Shown here in pieces: positions 34,250 through 42,255 of a DNA stretch of 64,000 nucleotides. This stretch comes from Mycobacterium adipatum (GTDB taxonomy: Bacteria > Actinomycetota > Actinomycetes > Mycobacteriales > Mycobacteriaceae), in contig NZ_CP015596.1 of assembly GCF_001644575.1 (NCBI RefSeq), positions 5,332,001 to 5,396,000 on the forward strand, in the 5' to 3' direction. Position 1 is the first letter of the stretch. The number at the start of each line of letters is the position of its first letter. Below the pieces are notes generated by a model. That model did no database searches, had not been told where the DNA came from, and worked only from the letters and a program-made list of their open reading frames with translations. A program made the position numbers and the translations under genes.

Positions 34250-35098
34250 CTAGGGACGGCCATCCCAGCCGCGCGCGAGCAGCACCGCGCGGGCGTGCGC
34301 GACGATCTGCGCGCCGCGGTCTTCCTTGACGACGCGGATGAGGCTCCACTGCGCCCGTTGCAGTTCCCGACCGACCCACACATCACGGGCATACACCGTG
34401 CGATCGGTCAGATGCTGTTCCCCGTCATACTCGGCGCCGACCTTGTATTCCTCCCACACCATGTCGAGCCGCTTGATGTACCGACCTTCGGCGGTGTACA
34501 CGACGAACTGCGTTGTCGGACTCGGCAATCCGGCGTCGACGAACAACATGCGCAGCCAGCTCTCCTGGGGAGATTCGGCACCTCCATCGACATGAGGGAT
34601 AGCCTCCCGAAGGTCGACCAGGCCACGCGCGCGCGGGTGCACCTTGGTCAACAGCATGACGTCTTCGACCGCAAACGGTGCCGCATTCATCAGTGCGTCC
34701 ATCCGCTTGATGGCGGGGATCCGCTTGAGTCGCCGGCCGAGATCGAACGCCGTGCGGGCGGGGGTGGTCACGGGGATGCCGCGCACGGTCATCACTTCAT
34801 CCCTACCCAGCGTCTCCTCCCGTCCTTTCAGCCCGGGCTGCGGCCGGCACCGTCCGATCAGGTCGATGGTCACGTCGTCATCCACCCACTGCGCCCCGTG
34901 CAGGGCCGATGCCGCGGCGCCCGCGATCACGGCGCGCGGCACGGCCAGCCTGGCAGCAACGATCCTGTCGTGCAGGGTCGGCCGGCACCCCTTCGGAAGG
35001 TAGATCCCGCGGAACACCGGGGCGAAGCGGTGACGCAGTTGCCCCGCGGTCAGCGATCCGTCTGCCAGCGCGTCGGTGCCGCGGATGGGAATGGCCAT
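34250..35098 (-). CDS. DUF559/AbiEi-like protein
   Basis: This 282-residue protein has an N-terminal AbiEi-like winged-helix part (LTAGQLRHRFAPVFRGIYLP) and a middle segment (TTPARTAFDLGRRLKRIPAI) followed by a DUF559/restriction-endonuclease-like C-terminal domain (KRLDMVWEEYKVGAEYDGEQH near 215-235, with the E-D-x(n)-E pattern). Such proteins are very common in mycobacteria and are often annotated as type IV antitoxin-like. No AbiEii toxin gene is adjacent, so an orphan nuclease-like role is more likely than a toxin-antitoxin pair. The ATG at 35098 is supported by the conserved N-terminus. Confidence 0.75.
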   Translation of the reverse strand: MAIPIRGTDALADGSLTAGQLRHRFAPVFRGIYLPKGCRPTLHDRIVAARLAVPRAVIAGAAASALHGAQWVDDDVTIDLIGRCRPQPGLKGREETLGRDEVMTVRGIPVTTPARTAFDLGRRLKRIPAIKRMDALMNAAPFAVEDVMLLTKVHPRARGLVDLREAIPHVDGGAESPQESWLRMLFVDAGLPSPTTQFVVYTAEGRYIKRLDMVWEEYKVGAEYDGEQHLTDRTVYARDVWVGRELQRAQWSLIRVVKEDRGAQIVAHARAVLLARGWDGRP

Positions 35099-35141
35099 GT
35101 CTTGTTGGACGCAGCAGCGTCGTCTGCGGATCCCCTCACGT

Positions 35142-35203
35142 GGCGAAACTCGCGTACCCGCAGTTCGCGAGGGTCAGTTGACGACGGGTACGCGAGTTTC
35201 GCC
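35142..35203. repeat. 62-bp palindromic repeat, copy 3
   Basis: The 19-nt arms are the same as in copies 1 and 2 with a 24-nt centre. The centre reads, as reverse complement, close to copy 2 (TCAACTGACCCTCGCGA versus CAACTGACCCTTGCGA). It starts 44 nt upstream of the DUF559 start and ends 14 nt beyond the stop of the TetR gene. Confidence 0.93.
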
Positions 35204-35217
35204 GCTTAGTGGGGCGG

Positions 35218-35811
35218 TCAGCGGAAGAAGGCCAGCGCGGCGTCGACCACGATGTCGAGGTCGGTGCCCAGCGTGCCGGACAGCCACTGCTGGGCCAGCT
35301 CGGCCATCGCGCCGGTGTACATCGCCGCGCCGATGCGGGTGGCCACGGGATCCGACCCCGGATGCAGCCGCGAGCCCTCCTCCAGCACCGCGGCGAGCAG
35401 CGCGTCCTGCAGGGCCGCCCGCCGCGCGGTCAGCACCGGGTTCGCCCGGGCGTCGGTGAACAACACCCGGCCCCGCCGCGGGTCGGCCGAACTGAAGCCC
35501 AGCACCGCCGCCATCCCGGCCCGGGTGCGCGCGGCGGGTGACTCCCCCACCGCGGCGATGCCGGCATCCACCTCGGCGGCGAGTTCGGCGGCCACCTTGT
35601 CGAACACCGCACCCAGGAGTTCGTCGGTGTCGGTGAAGCTCTCGTAGAAGTAGCGGGTGTTCAAGCCGCAGGCCCGGCAGACCGAGCGCACCGTCAGGGC
35701 CGCCTCGCCGCCGTCACCGAACAGCGCGTAGCCGGCGTCGACGAGCAGCCCGCGGCGTTCGGCGCGCCGGTCGTCCAGCGGCACGCCCGCCCACCGGGTC
35801 GGAGTCGACAT
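35218..35811 (-). CDS. TetR family transcriptional regulator
   Basis: This 197-residue TetR regulator has its helix-turn-helix at about residues 18-60 (RRGLLVDAGYALFGDGG, then LTVRSVCRACGLNTRYFYES). The C-terminal ligand domain is of an unassigned type. It is divergent from the MpaB-type oxygenase gene; two 18-bp operator-like palindromes lie between them (35828-35873). It probably represses the oxygenase gene and itself. Confidence 0.9.
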   Translation of the reverse strand: MSTPTRWAGVPLDDRRAERRGLLVDAGYALFGDGGEAALTVRSVCRACGLNTRYFYESFTDTDELLGAVFDKVAAELAAEVDAGIAAVGESPAARTRAGMAAVLGFSSADPRRGRVLFTDARANPVLTARRAALQDALLAAVLEEGSRLHPGSDPVATRIGAAMYTGAMAELAQQWLSGTLGTDLDIVVDAALAFFR

Positions 35812-35827
35812 CCACGCAGCCTACGTC

Positions 35828-35873
35828 TGGTCACATCCGTGACCAAACGGTAGTCTGGCTACAGATGTGACCA
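35828..35873. promoter_or_regulatory. Two tandem TetR operators in the divergent promoter
   Basis: TGGTCAC-ATCC-GTGACCA (35828-35845) is perfect, and TGGCTAC-AGAT-GTGACCA (35856-35873) has the same 7-4-7 geometry with two changes. Their centres are 28 bp apart. A TAGTCT hexamer (35851-35856) between them may be the -10 of the oxygenase gene. Confidence 0.78.
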
Positions 35874-35888
35874 GAAAGGGGTTCCGGC

Positions 35889-36878
35889 GTGGACATGCCG
35901 CACCAGGTGCTTGGGCAGATGCTGCAGCGCAAGTTCGATCACGACATTCGCAGGCACTACTTTCGCGGCATGGAGTTCGCCGAGCCGGCCGGCGACCCGG
36001 GCTGGTTCGGCCCCGGCAGCGCCGTCTGGCACGTGCACTCGCACACCGAAGCGCTGATCTTCGGTCTGCAATGCGCGGCCTATATCGAGCGCCTCGACCC
36101 ATCCATCTACTGGATGGGTATGCACCATTCGCGCCTGGTCAAACGGGACGAGCAGGGCAACGCGATCCCGGTCATCGACCCCAAGGGCGCCGCGGTGCGG
36201 CTCGGGCATTCCATCGCGTTCTTCATCGGCACCGCGTACGGCAATACCGAGACCGCCGAACGGGTTTCGCGGGCCGTGCGTTCGATGCACCACACCATCA
36301 AGGGCACCCGCCCCGACGGCGCGACCTATGACGCCGACGACCCCGACTGGCTGCGCTGGAACTACGCCACCGTGGTGTGGGGCATCGCGACGGCCCACGA
36401 GATCTACCACCCCAACCCGCTGCGAGGGAAGAAGCTGGACCGCTACTACGGCGAATTCGTCCGGGTCGGGCACGCGCTGGGCGGCACCGATCTGCCCGCC
36501 ACCAAAGCCGAGACGCTGGAATGCCTGCACTCGTATCTGCCGCGGCTGGCGCTCACCCACGGGGCCGCGATGGCCACCGGATCGAATCTGCCGATGCCGC
36601 AGTCGGCGGTGGACTGGGCGATCCGCGACACGATGCCGAAATGGGCCAAGCAGCTGATCGGGCACACCGACCCCAATCCCATCGAGCGGGCGGCCCGGCG
36701 TGCGACGGTCTGGTCGATCATCAACGGGCTGCACACCGCGGCCGGCACCTCGATCGAGTTCCGCCAGGCCCAGGCCCGGGTTGCGGACGGCACCACCTGC
36801 GCGCACACCGAGCCGACATACGTGCTGGGTAGCGACCCGCAACTGGCTCGCGACGAGGTGGAGCACAGCTTCGCGTGA
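35889..36878 (+). CDS. Oxygenase MpaB family protein (DUF2236)
   Basis: This 329-residue protein matches the DUF2236/MpaB family, helical heme-containing proteins that include fungal MpaB and latex-clearing protein relatives. Characteristic segments are SAVWHVHSHTEALIFGLQCA near residue 45, RSMHHTIKGTRPDG near 132 and WGIATAHEIYHP near 164, with histidines in heme-ligand-like positions. It starts with GTG at 35889 after an AAAGGGG site. The substrate is unknown. Regulation by the divergent TetR is inferred from the operators upstream. Confidence 0.88.
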   Translation: MDMPHQVLGQMLQRKFDHDIRRHYFRGMEFAEPAGDPGWFGPGSAVWHVHSHTEALIFGLQCAAYIERLDPSIYWMGMHHSRLVKRDEQGNAIPVIDPKGAAVRLGHSIAFFIGTAYGNTETAERVSRAVRSMHHTIKGTRPDGATYDADDPDWLRWNYATVVWGIATAHEIYHPNPLRGKKLDRYYGEFVRVGHALGGTDLPATKAETLECLHSYLPRLALTHGAAMATGSNLPMPQSAVDWAIRDTMPKWAKQLIGHTDPNPIERAARRATVWSIINGLHTAAGTSIEFRQAQARVADGTTCAHTEPTYVLGSDPQLARDEVEHSFA

Positions 36879-36933
36879 CTGTGACCCCCGACACATTCTT
36901 GGGTGCTACCGCGGGTTTTGAGACACTGCAGGG

Positions 36934-38286
36934 ATGAGTTCTTCGCCGAAGATCAAGCACCGCGAGCCCGCAAGGCTGGATCGGGTGCCATTGCCGGTCG
37001 AGGCCGCCCGTGTCGGCGCGACGGGCTGGCAGCTCACCCGCACCGGCGCCCGGGTGGCCACCAACCTGCTGAGCAAGGGATCGCTGCAGCAGAAGATCGC
37101 CAAGCAGATCCCGAAAACCTTCTCCGATCTGGGCCCCACCTATGTGAAGTTCGGGCAGATCATCGCATCCAGCCCGGGCGCCTTCGGTGAGCCGCTGAGC
37201 CGCGAGTTCCGCGGCCTGCTCGACCGGGTGCCACCGGCCGACCTGCAGTCGGTGCACAAGCTCTTCAAGGAGGAGCTCGGCGACACCCCGCAGAACCTGT
37301 TCAAGTCGTTCGACGAGAAGCCGTTCGCCTCGGCATCCATCGCCCAGGTGCATTACGCGACACTGCATTCCGGCGAGGAAGTGGTGGTCAAGATCCAGCG
37401 CCCGGGCATCCGCCGACGGGTGGCCGCGGATCTGCAGATCCTCAAGCGGGGGGCGCGCCTGGTCGAGTTCGCCAAGCTCGGGCAGCGGCTGTCCGCCCAG
37501 GACGTGGTCGCCGACTTCGCCGACAACCTGGCCGAGGAGCTGGACTTCCGGCTGGAGGCGCAGTCCATGGACGCCTGGGTGGCCCATATGCACGCCTCCC
37601 CGCTGGGCGCCAATATCCGTGTGCCCCAGGTGTATTGGGATCTCACCAGCGAGCGGGTGCTCACCATGGAACGCATCACCGGGGTGCGGGTCGACGATGT
37701 CGCCGCGATCCGCAAGAAGGGTTTCGACGGCGAGCAGTTGGTGAAGGCGTTGTTGTTCAGCGTGTTCGAGGGCGGTTTGCGGCACGGGCTGTTCCACGGT
37801 GACCTGCACGCCGGCAACCTCTACGTCGACGACGACGGCAAGATCGTGTTCTTCGATTTCGGCATCATGGGCCGTATCGACCCGCGCACGCGTTGGCTGC
37901 TGCGCGAGCTGGTGTACGCGCTGCTGGTGAAGAAGGACCACGCGGCCGCCGGCAAGATCGTCGTCATGATGGGCGCCGTGGGCACCGTCAAGCCCGAGGC
38001 GCAGGCGGCCAAGGATTTGGAGCGGTTCGCGACCCCGCTGACCATGTCCTCGCTGGGCGATATGAGTTACGCCGAGATCGGCAAGCAACTCTCCACCCTG
38101 GCTGACGCCTATGACGTCAAGCTGCCCCGTGAGCTGGTGCTGATCGGCAAGCAGTTCCTCTACGTCGAGCGGTACATGAAACTGCTGGCCCCGCGCTGGC
38201 AGATGATGAGCGACCCGCAACTGACCGGTTATTTCGCCAACTTCATGGTGGAGGTCAGCCGGGAGCACAAGGACGACGCCGAGTGA
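36934..38286 (+). CDS. ABC1/UbiB-family atypical protein kinase-like protein
   Basis: This 450-residue UbiB/ADCK-type protein has the family KxGQ motif (YVKFGQII, residues 70-77), the alanine-rich loop KPFASASIAQVH near 129, the lysine in EVVVKIQRPG near 148, and the catalytic HGDLHAGNLYVDD and DFGIMG near 288-310. UbiB relatives act as ATPases in lipid or quinone pathways in the membrane. M. tuberculosis has the orthologue Rv0647c next to lipG. Its stop overlaps the lipG start by four bases (GTGA), so the two are co-translated. Confidence 0.92.
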   Translation: MSSSPKIKHREPARLDRVPLPVEAARVGATGWQLTRTGARVATNLLSKGSLQQKIAKQIPKTFSDLGPTYVKFGQIIASSPGAFGEPLSREFRGLLDRVPPADLQSVHKLFKEELGDTPQNLFKSFDEKPFASASIAQVHYATLHSGEEVVVKIQRPGIRRRVAADLQILKRGARLVEFAKLGQRLSAQDVVADFADNLAEELDFRLEAQSMDAWVAHMHASPLGANIRVPQVYWDLTSERVLTMERITGVRVDDVAAIRKKGFDGEQLVKALLFSVFEGGLRHGLFHGDLHAGNLYVDDDGKIVFFDFGIMGRIDPRTRWLLRELVYALLVKKDHAAAGKIVVMMGAVGTVKPEAQAAKDLERFATPLTMSSLGDMSYAEIGKQLSTLADAYDVKLPRELVLIGKQFLYVERYMKLLAPRWQMMSDPQLTGYFANFMVEVSREHKDDAE

Positions 38287-39179
38287 GGGTGCGCACCGGG
38301 ACCGCCAAGTCCGGCGATCTGGACATCGCCTACGAGGACTTCGGCGACGAGGGCGATCCCGCGGTCCTGCTGATCATGGGTTTGGGCGCACAGCTTGTGT
38401 TGTGGCGCAAGGAATTCTGCGAGAAGTTGGTCAACCAGGGGTTGCGCGTCATCCGGTTCGACAACCGTGACGTCGGGCTGTCCTCGAAGCTGCCCGGCGC
38501 GCATAGCGGCGCACCGCTGGTCCCCCGGATGGCCCGCTCGCTCATCGGGGTGAAGAGCCCGGCCGCCTACACCCTGGAGGATATGGCCGACGATGCGGCG
38601 GCCCTGCTCGACCATCTCGGACTCGATCGCGCCCATATCGTCGGGGGCTCGATGGGCGGGATGATCGCTCAGGTTTTCGCCGCCCGGCACGCCGCCCGTA
38701 CCCGTTCTCTCGGGGTGATCTTCTCCTCCAACAATCGGGCCCTGCTGCCGCCGCCGGGACCCAGACAGCTGCTGGCGCTGCTCCAGAAGCCCGCCGACAC
38801 CAGCCGGGAAGCGGTGATCGCCAACACGATTCGGATGACGCGCATCATCGGCAGCCCCGGCTTCCCGGTGCCCGAGGACAAGGCGCGCGCCGACGCCATC
38901 GAGAGCTACGAGCGGTGCTACTGCCCGGCCGGCGTGGGCAGGCAGTTCGCGGCCATCCTGGGCAGCGGCAGCCTGCTGCCCTACAACCGTCAGACCAGTG
39001 CGCCGACGGTGGTCATCCACGGCAAGGCGGACAAGTTGATGCGCCCGTCCGGTGGCCGGGCGGTGGCGCGGGCCATTCCGGGTGCGCGGCTGGTGCTCTT
39101 CGACGGGATGGGCCACGAACTGCCCGAACCGCTGTGGGATGACATCATCGGCGAACTCAAATCCAACTTCTCGGCCTGA
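38283..39179 (+). CDS. lipG: Alpha/beta hydrolase (LipG-like)
   Basis: This 298-residue alpha/beta hydrolase has the nucleophile elbow GGSMGGM (Ser near residue 122), the acid in IHGKADKLM near 243 and the histidine in GMGHELP near 280. It resembles LipG (Rv0646c), which lies by the methyltransferase cluster in M. tuberculosis and is linked to esterase and phospholipase activity. GTG start overlapping the ABC1 kinase stop. The next gene (MarR) is convergent with only a 5-nt gap. Confidence 0.88.
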   Translation: MRVRTGTAKSGDLDIAYEDFGDEGDPAVLLIMGLGAQLVLWRKEFCEKLVNQGLRVIRFDNRDVGLSSKLPGAHSGAPLVPRMARSLIGVKSPAAYTLEDMADDAAALLDHLGLDRAHIVGGSMGGMIAQVFAARHAARTRSLGVIFSSNNRALLPPPGPRQLLALLQKPADTSREAVIANTIRMTRIIGSPGFPVPEDKARADAIESYERCYCPAGVGRQFAAILGSGSLLPYNRQTSAPTVVIHGKADKLMRPSGGRAVARAIPGARLVLFDGMGHELPEPLWDDIIGELKSNFSA

Positions 39180-39184
39180 GCGCG

Positions 39185-39649
39185 TCAACCCGATCCGAGG
39201 TTGGCGGCGGCCACAGTGCTCAGCGCCACCGCACAGGTGCGCAGGGCCACCGTGGACACGTGCCCGCCGAAGAACTCGGCCACCACCACATCGACGATCG
39301 GTTGAGCCCTGCGCAGCACATCGCGACCGGTGTCGGTGAGCTCGGCCCACGTCGCCCGGCGGTCCTCCGGGACGGAAACGCGGCGCACCCAGCCGGAAGT
39401 CTCCATTCGCGCCACCAGCCTTGTCGTGCCGCTGCGCGAGATCATCAGTTCGGCAGCCAGCGAGCCCATCCGTAGCCGCCCGCCCCCGCGGTGCAACGCA
39501 TCAAGCACTTCCCGCTCGGCGTAGACGATGCCTGCGCCGGCTCGCAGTTGATCGTTCAGCGCGGTGAACAGCAGTGAGTCGGCGCGGTACAGCGCACGCC
39601 ATGCCGCCAACTGGTCCACGGTTGCCCGCAGGTTCGCACCGTTGCTCAC
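39185..39649 (-). CDS. MarR-like transcriptional regulator
   Basis: This 154-residue MarR-fold winged-helix protein has a central DNA-binding region (GRLRMGSLAAELMISRSGTT near residues 57-76; then TRLVARMETSGWVRRVSVPE), and the RRATWAELTDTGRDVL wing. It overlaps the SulP stop (GTGA) and ends the three-gene unit with ArsR and SulP. Effector unknown. Confidence 0.85.
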   Translation of the reverse strand: MSNGANLRATVDQLAAWRALYRADSLLFTALNDQLRAGAGIVYAEREVLDALHRGGGRLRMGSLAAELMISRSGTTRLVARMETSGWVRRVSVPEDRRATWAELTDTGRDVLRRAQPIVDVVVAEFFGGHVSTVALRTCAVALSTVAAANLGSG

Positions 39650-41298
39650 CGACTATCACCGGCGGTGGCGTGCCGGCGCGCGTGCCGGACAGCCTCGTCG
39701 AGCGAGTCGATGAGGTGGTTCTCGTGGCGCAGCGATTCGATGATGCCGACGTTCGCGAGCAGGCTGCGGTGTTCGGGCTGGACCCCCTTGATGATGACGG
39801 TGATCCCCCGCGACTCCAGCTCCTCGGCGATGCAGCCCAGCGCGTGCGCCCCGGTGGCGTCGAGCATGCCCAGCTGGGACAGCCGAATGATCACCACCTT
39901 GGTCTCGGGATGGGAAGCATCGAGGATCTCGGCCGAAATGCGTTCAGCGGCACCGAAGAACATCGCACCATCGAGGCGCAGCAGCACAATGTGCTCATCG
40001 CCGGGCTGGTAGGGAGACGGCAGGTCCTCGCGCTGGACACCGCTGCGACGCGCCACGGCCGACAGAGCGAAGACCGCGGTCACCAGGATCCCGATCTCCA
40101 CGGCCTGGATCAGGTCGAAACAGACGGTGACCACCGCGGTGACCGTGAACGCGGCGGCCGCCGGGCGGCTGGACCGGATGATCCTGACGATCAGCCGCCA
40201 GGAGATCATCCGGACCGCCGTCACCATCAGCACCGCGGCCAGGGCCGCCAGCGGGATCGCCCCGACCGGGCCGCTGACGAGGTAGACCACCCCCAGCAGC
40301 AGGATCGAATGGATGATCGCCGCCATCCGGGTGCGGGCGCCGGACCGGACGTTGACCGCCGTGCGCGCGATCGCGCCGGTGGCGGGCATCCCGCCGAAGA
40401 ATCCCGAGGCCACCGAGGCCAGGCCCTGCCCGACGAGTTCCCGGTTGGGGTCATACCCGCCGGCCTCCGACATCGTGGCCGCGACCCGCGCCGAGAGCAG
40501 CGATTCGATGGCCGCCAGCGCCGCGACCGCGACGGCCGCCCCCAGCAGGGTTTCCATGGTGGCGAGGTCGGCCCGCGGCAGCACCGGGGTGGGCAACTGC
40601 GAGGGCAACACCCCGATGCGGGCCGTCGTCAGTCCCGCCACCGCCACCAGCACCGTGGCCGCCACCACCGCCGCCAGCGATGACGGGATCGCCGGGTGCA
40701 GACGCGGCAGGACCAGCATCGAGACGACCACGACGGCCACCACGGCGAGTGCGGGCCACAGCGTGGCGGCGTCGGCCTGCATCACCACGTGCGCCGCGGC
40801 GACCAGTGGACGCTGTCCCTCCGGGGTGGATTCGCCGATCGCGGCGGGTATCTGCTGCAGGAAGATGATGATCGCGATGCCGAGGGTGAAGCCCTCGATG
40901 ACGGGCCACGGGATGAAGGTCACCGCACGGCCCAGACCGGTCACCCCGGCCACCACGACGATGACACCCGCCAACGCGGTCACCAGCGCGACACTGCCCA
41001 CCCCGTGCTGGGCGACGATCGGTGCCAGGACGACGGCCATCGCGCCGGTCGGGCCGGACACCTGAACGTGTGAGCCGCCGAAGACTGCGGCCACCACGCC
41101 GGCGACCACCGCGGTCACCAGACCGGCGGCGGCCCCCACACCGGAGCTGATCCCGAAGGCCAGCGCCAGCGGAAGCGCGACGACGCCGACGGTGATGCCG
41201 GCCAGTGCATCCCGTCGCCAGGATCGCCGCAGCCCGGCGTAGTCGGCGCGGTTCGGCAGCAGCGGCAGCACCCGCTCGCGGAGGACGCGGCTGTTCAC
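39646..41298 (-). CDS. SulP family anion transporter with C-terminal STAS domain
   Basis: This 550-residue integral membrane protein has around 11-12 hydrophobic segments and a cytoplasmic STAS domain at about 440-540 (EHIVLLRLDGAMFFGAAERI, then LGMLDATGAHALGCIAEE). SulP members carry sulfate, bicarbonate or other anions. The SxxxGPTGAM loop (QVSGPTGAM) is typical. It lies between an ArsR regulator and a MarR regulator, with 4-bp overlaps at both ends. The regulator pairing leaves open whether the substrate is an anion linked to metal or pH stress. Confidence 0.9.
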   Translation of the reverse strand: MNSRVLRERVLPLLPNRADYAGLRRSWRRDALAGITVGVVALPLALAFGISSGVGAAAGLVTAVVAGVVAAVFGGSHVQVSGPTGAMAVVLAPIVAQHGVGSVALVTALAGVIVVVAGVTGLGRAVTFIPWPVIEGFTLGIAIIIFLQQIPAAIGESTPEGQRPLVAAAHVVMQADAATLWPALAVVAVVVVSMLVLPRLHPAIPSSLAAVVAATVLVAVAGLTTARIGVLPSQLPTPVLPRADLATMETLLGAAVAVAALAAIESLLSARVAATMSEAGGYDPNRELVGQGLASVASGFFGGMPATGAIARTAVNVRSGARTRMAAIIHSILLLGVVYLVSGPVGAIPLAALAAVLMVTAVRMISWRLIVRIIRSSRPAAAAFTVTAVVTVCFDLIQAVEIGILVTAVFALSAVARRSGVQREDLPSPYQPGDEHIVLLRLDGAMFFGAAERISAEILDASHPETKVVIIRLSQLGMLDATGAHALGCIAEELESRGITVIIKGVQPEHRSLLANVGIIESLRHENHLIDSLDEAVRHARRHATAGDSR

Positions 41299-41669
41299 GG
41301 CGAGGTGCCGATGGGGGGTAGCGACTCGATGACGTCGAGCTGGTCACGCTGCGCGGAGAGCGTGTCGGTGAGGAAGATCCGGGCGATGACGAGCAGCTCG
41401 GCGAGTTTCGGATGGGCCAGCTCGTAGAACACCGCGTTGCCGGAGCGCTGGCCGCGGACTACGTGATGTCGCTTCAGGACGGCCAGGTGCTGCGAGAGCT
41501 GCGTCGGCTCGATATCGCTGTCGGCCAGGATGGCGCTCACCGGTGTCGGGGTGGCGCTGGTCGACAGTATTTCGAGCACCCGGATGCGCGCGGGGTGCGC
41601 CAGGGCCTTGAACAGATTGGCCTTGATCTCGTACAACGGCTGCTCAGGACCACCGGAGAAGCTGTCCAT
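41295..41669 (-). CDS. ArsR family transcriptional regulator
   Basis: This 124-residue ArsR winged-helix protein has FKALAHPARIRVLEILSTS near residue 20, the recognition helix IEPTQLSQHLAVLKRHHVV near 53, and RSGNAVFYELAHPKLAELL near 76. No CxC metal-binding motif is visible, so it is not a classical ELCVCDL metal sensor. It is first in the ArsR-SulP-MarR unit. A 30-bp palindrome (41693-41722) upstream is its likely operator. Confidence 0.9.
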   Translation of the reverse strand: MDSFSGGPEQPLYEIKANLFKALAHPARIRVLEILSTSATPTPVSAILADSDIEPTQLSQHLAVLKRHHVVRGQRSGNAVFYELAHPKLAELLVIARIFLTDTLSAQRDQLDVIESLPPIGTSP

Positions 41670-41692
41670 CGGCCGTCACCACCTTCACGATT

Positions 41693-41722
41693 TGATGGAT
41701 TGCAATAATTCGCAATCCATCA
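41693..41722. promoter_or_regulatory. 30-bp palindromic operator upstream of arsR
   Basis: TGATGGATTGC-n8-GCAATCCATCA is a perfect 11-8-11 inverted repeat, AT-rich in the centre, lying 24 nt upstream of the ArsR start. ArsR proteins typically bind such 12-2-12-type sites, so autoregulation is likely. Confidence 0.8.
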
Positions 41723-41732
41723 TACCAAGGGC

Positions 41733-41738
41733 TAGGCT
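41733..41738 (+). promoter_or_regulatory. Putative -10 of the DUF5313 gene, leaderless
   Basis: TAGGCT ends 7 nt before the ATG at 41746 and fits TANNNT. The absence of a ribosome-binding site suggests a leaderless mRNA. It is next to the ArsR operator, so that regulator could affect it. Confidence 0.45.
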
Positions 41739-41745
41739 CGCCGAA

Positions 41746-42165
41746 ATGCGGACTCAGCGGACATCCCTCACCAGGCCTCGGGCCCTGCAGTACATCGGCT
41801 ACTGCTACGGCAAGCGGCTACCCGATTCGATGCGCCCCTGGGTCGCCAATGACCTGGCCGGGCCCGGCGCGACCGTCCGCATGATGTGCCGCGTCGCGGT
41901 GCCGGCCATCGCGATCCTGGCGCCGATCTGGTTCATCCCGATGTCGCTCTACCTGCACGTGAGCATGACGTTGCCGATCTTCATCCCGTTCGTCTTCTTT
42001 TCGCACGCCCTCAACAAGGTGTGGCGCCGGCACATGCTGGCCAAGCACGGTCTCAACCCCTACCTCGTCGACGCGATCTCCCGGCAACGCAACGCGCACG
42101 TCCACCGGGCCTACGCCGAGCGCTACGGACCCCGATCTGGGCCGACGAGTAGCCACGACATCTGA
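41746..42165 (+). CDS. DUF5313 membrane protein
   Basis: This 139-residue protein begins MRTQRTSLTRPRALQYIGYC and continues YGKRLPDSMRPWVANDLAG, the DUF5313 pattern common in mycobacteria. Two hydrophobic helices (VAVPAIAILAPIWFIP and LPIFIPFVFFSHAL) are near residues 49-64 and 73-87, with a basic C-terminal tail rich in Arg and His. Function unknown. I chose the ATG at 41746, adjacent to a -10 element, over upstream in-frame codons. Confidence 0.83.
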   Translation: MRTQRTSLTRPRALQYIGYCYGKRLPDSMRPWVANDLAGPGATVRMMCRVAVPAIAILAPIWFIPMSLYLHVSMTLPIFIPFVFFSHALNKVWRRHMLAKHGLNPYLVDAISRQRNAHVHRAYAERYGPRSGPTSSHDI

Positions 42166-42255
42166 GGCGCCGCCGGGCGGGCCGCGGCGTAGCATTCCCG
42201 CGTAAGACCGGTCACGCCCACCGGGGCGCGAACACGGTCGCCGTGGGGGGCACGC

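Noticed and set aside
34250..35098. Type IV toxin-antitoxin (AbiE) system
   Set aside because: The gene has AbiEi/DUF559-like features but no AbiEii nucleotidyltransferase gene is adjacent.
31964..35203. CRISPR array
   Set aside because: The repeats are palindromic, about 0.9-2.2 kb apart and separated by genes; no spacers or cas genes.
36721..38268. 515-codon minus-strand frame opposite the ABC1 kinase
   Set aside because: Antisense shadow; the plus-strand kinase has all family motifs.
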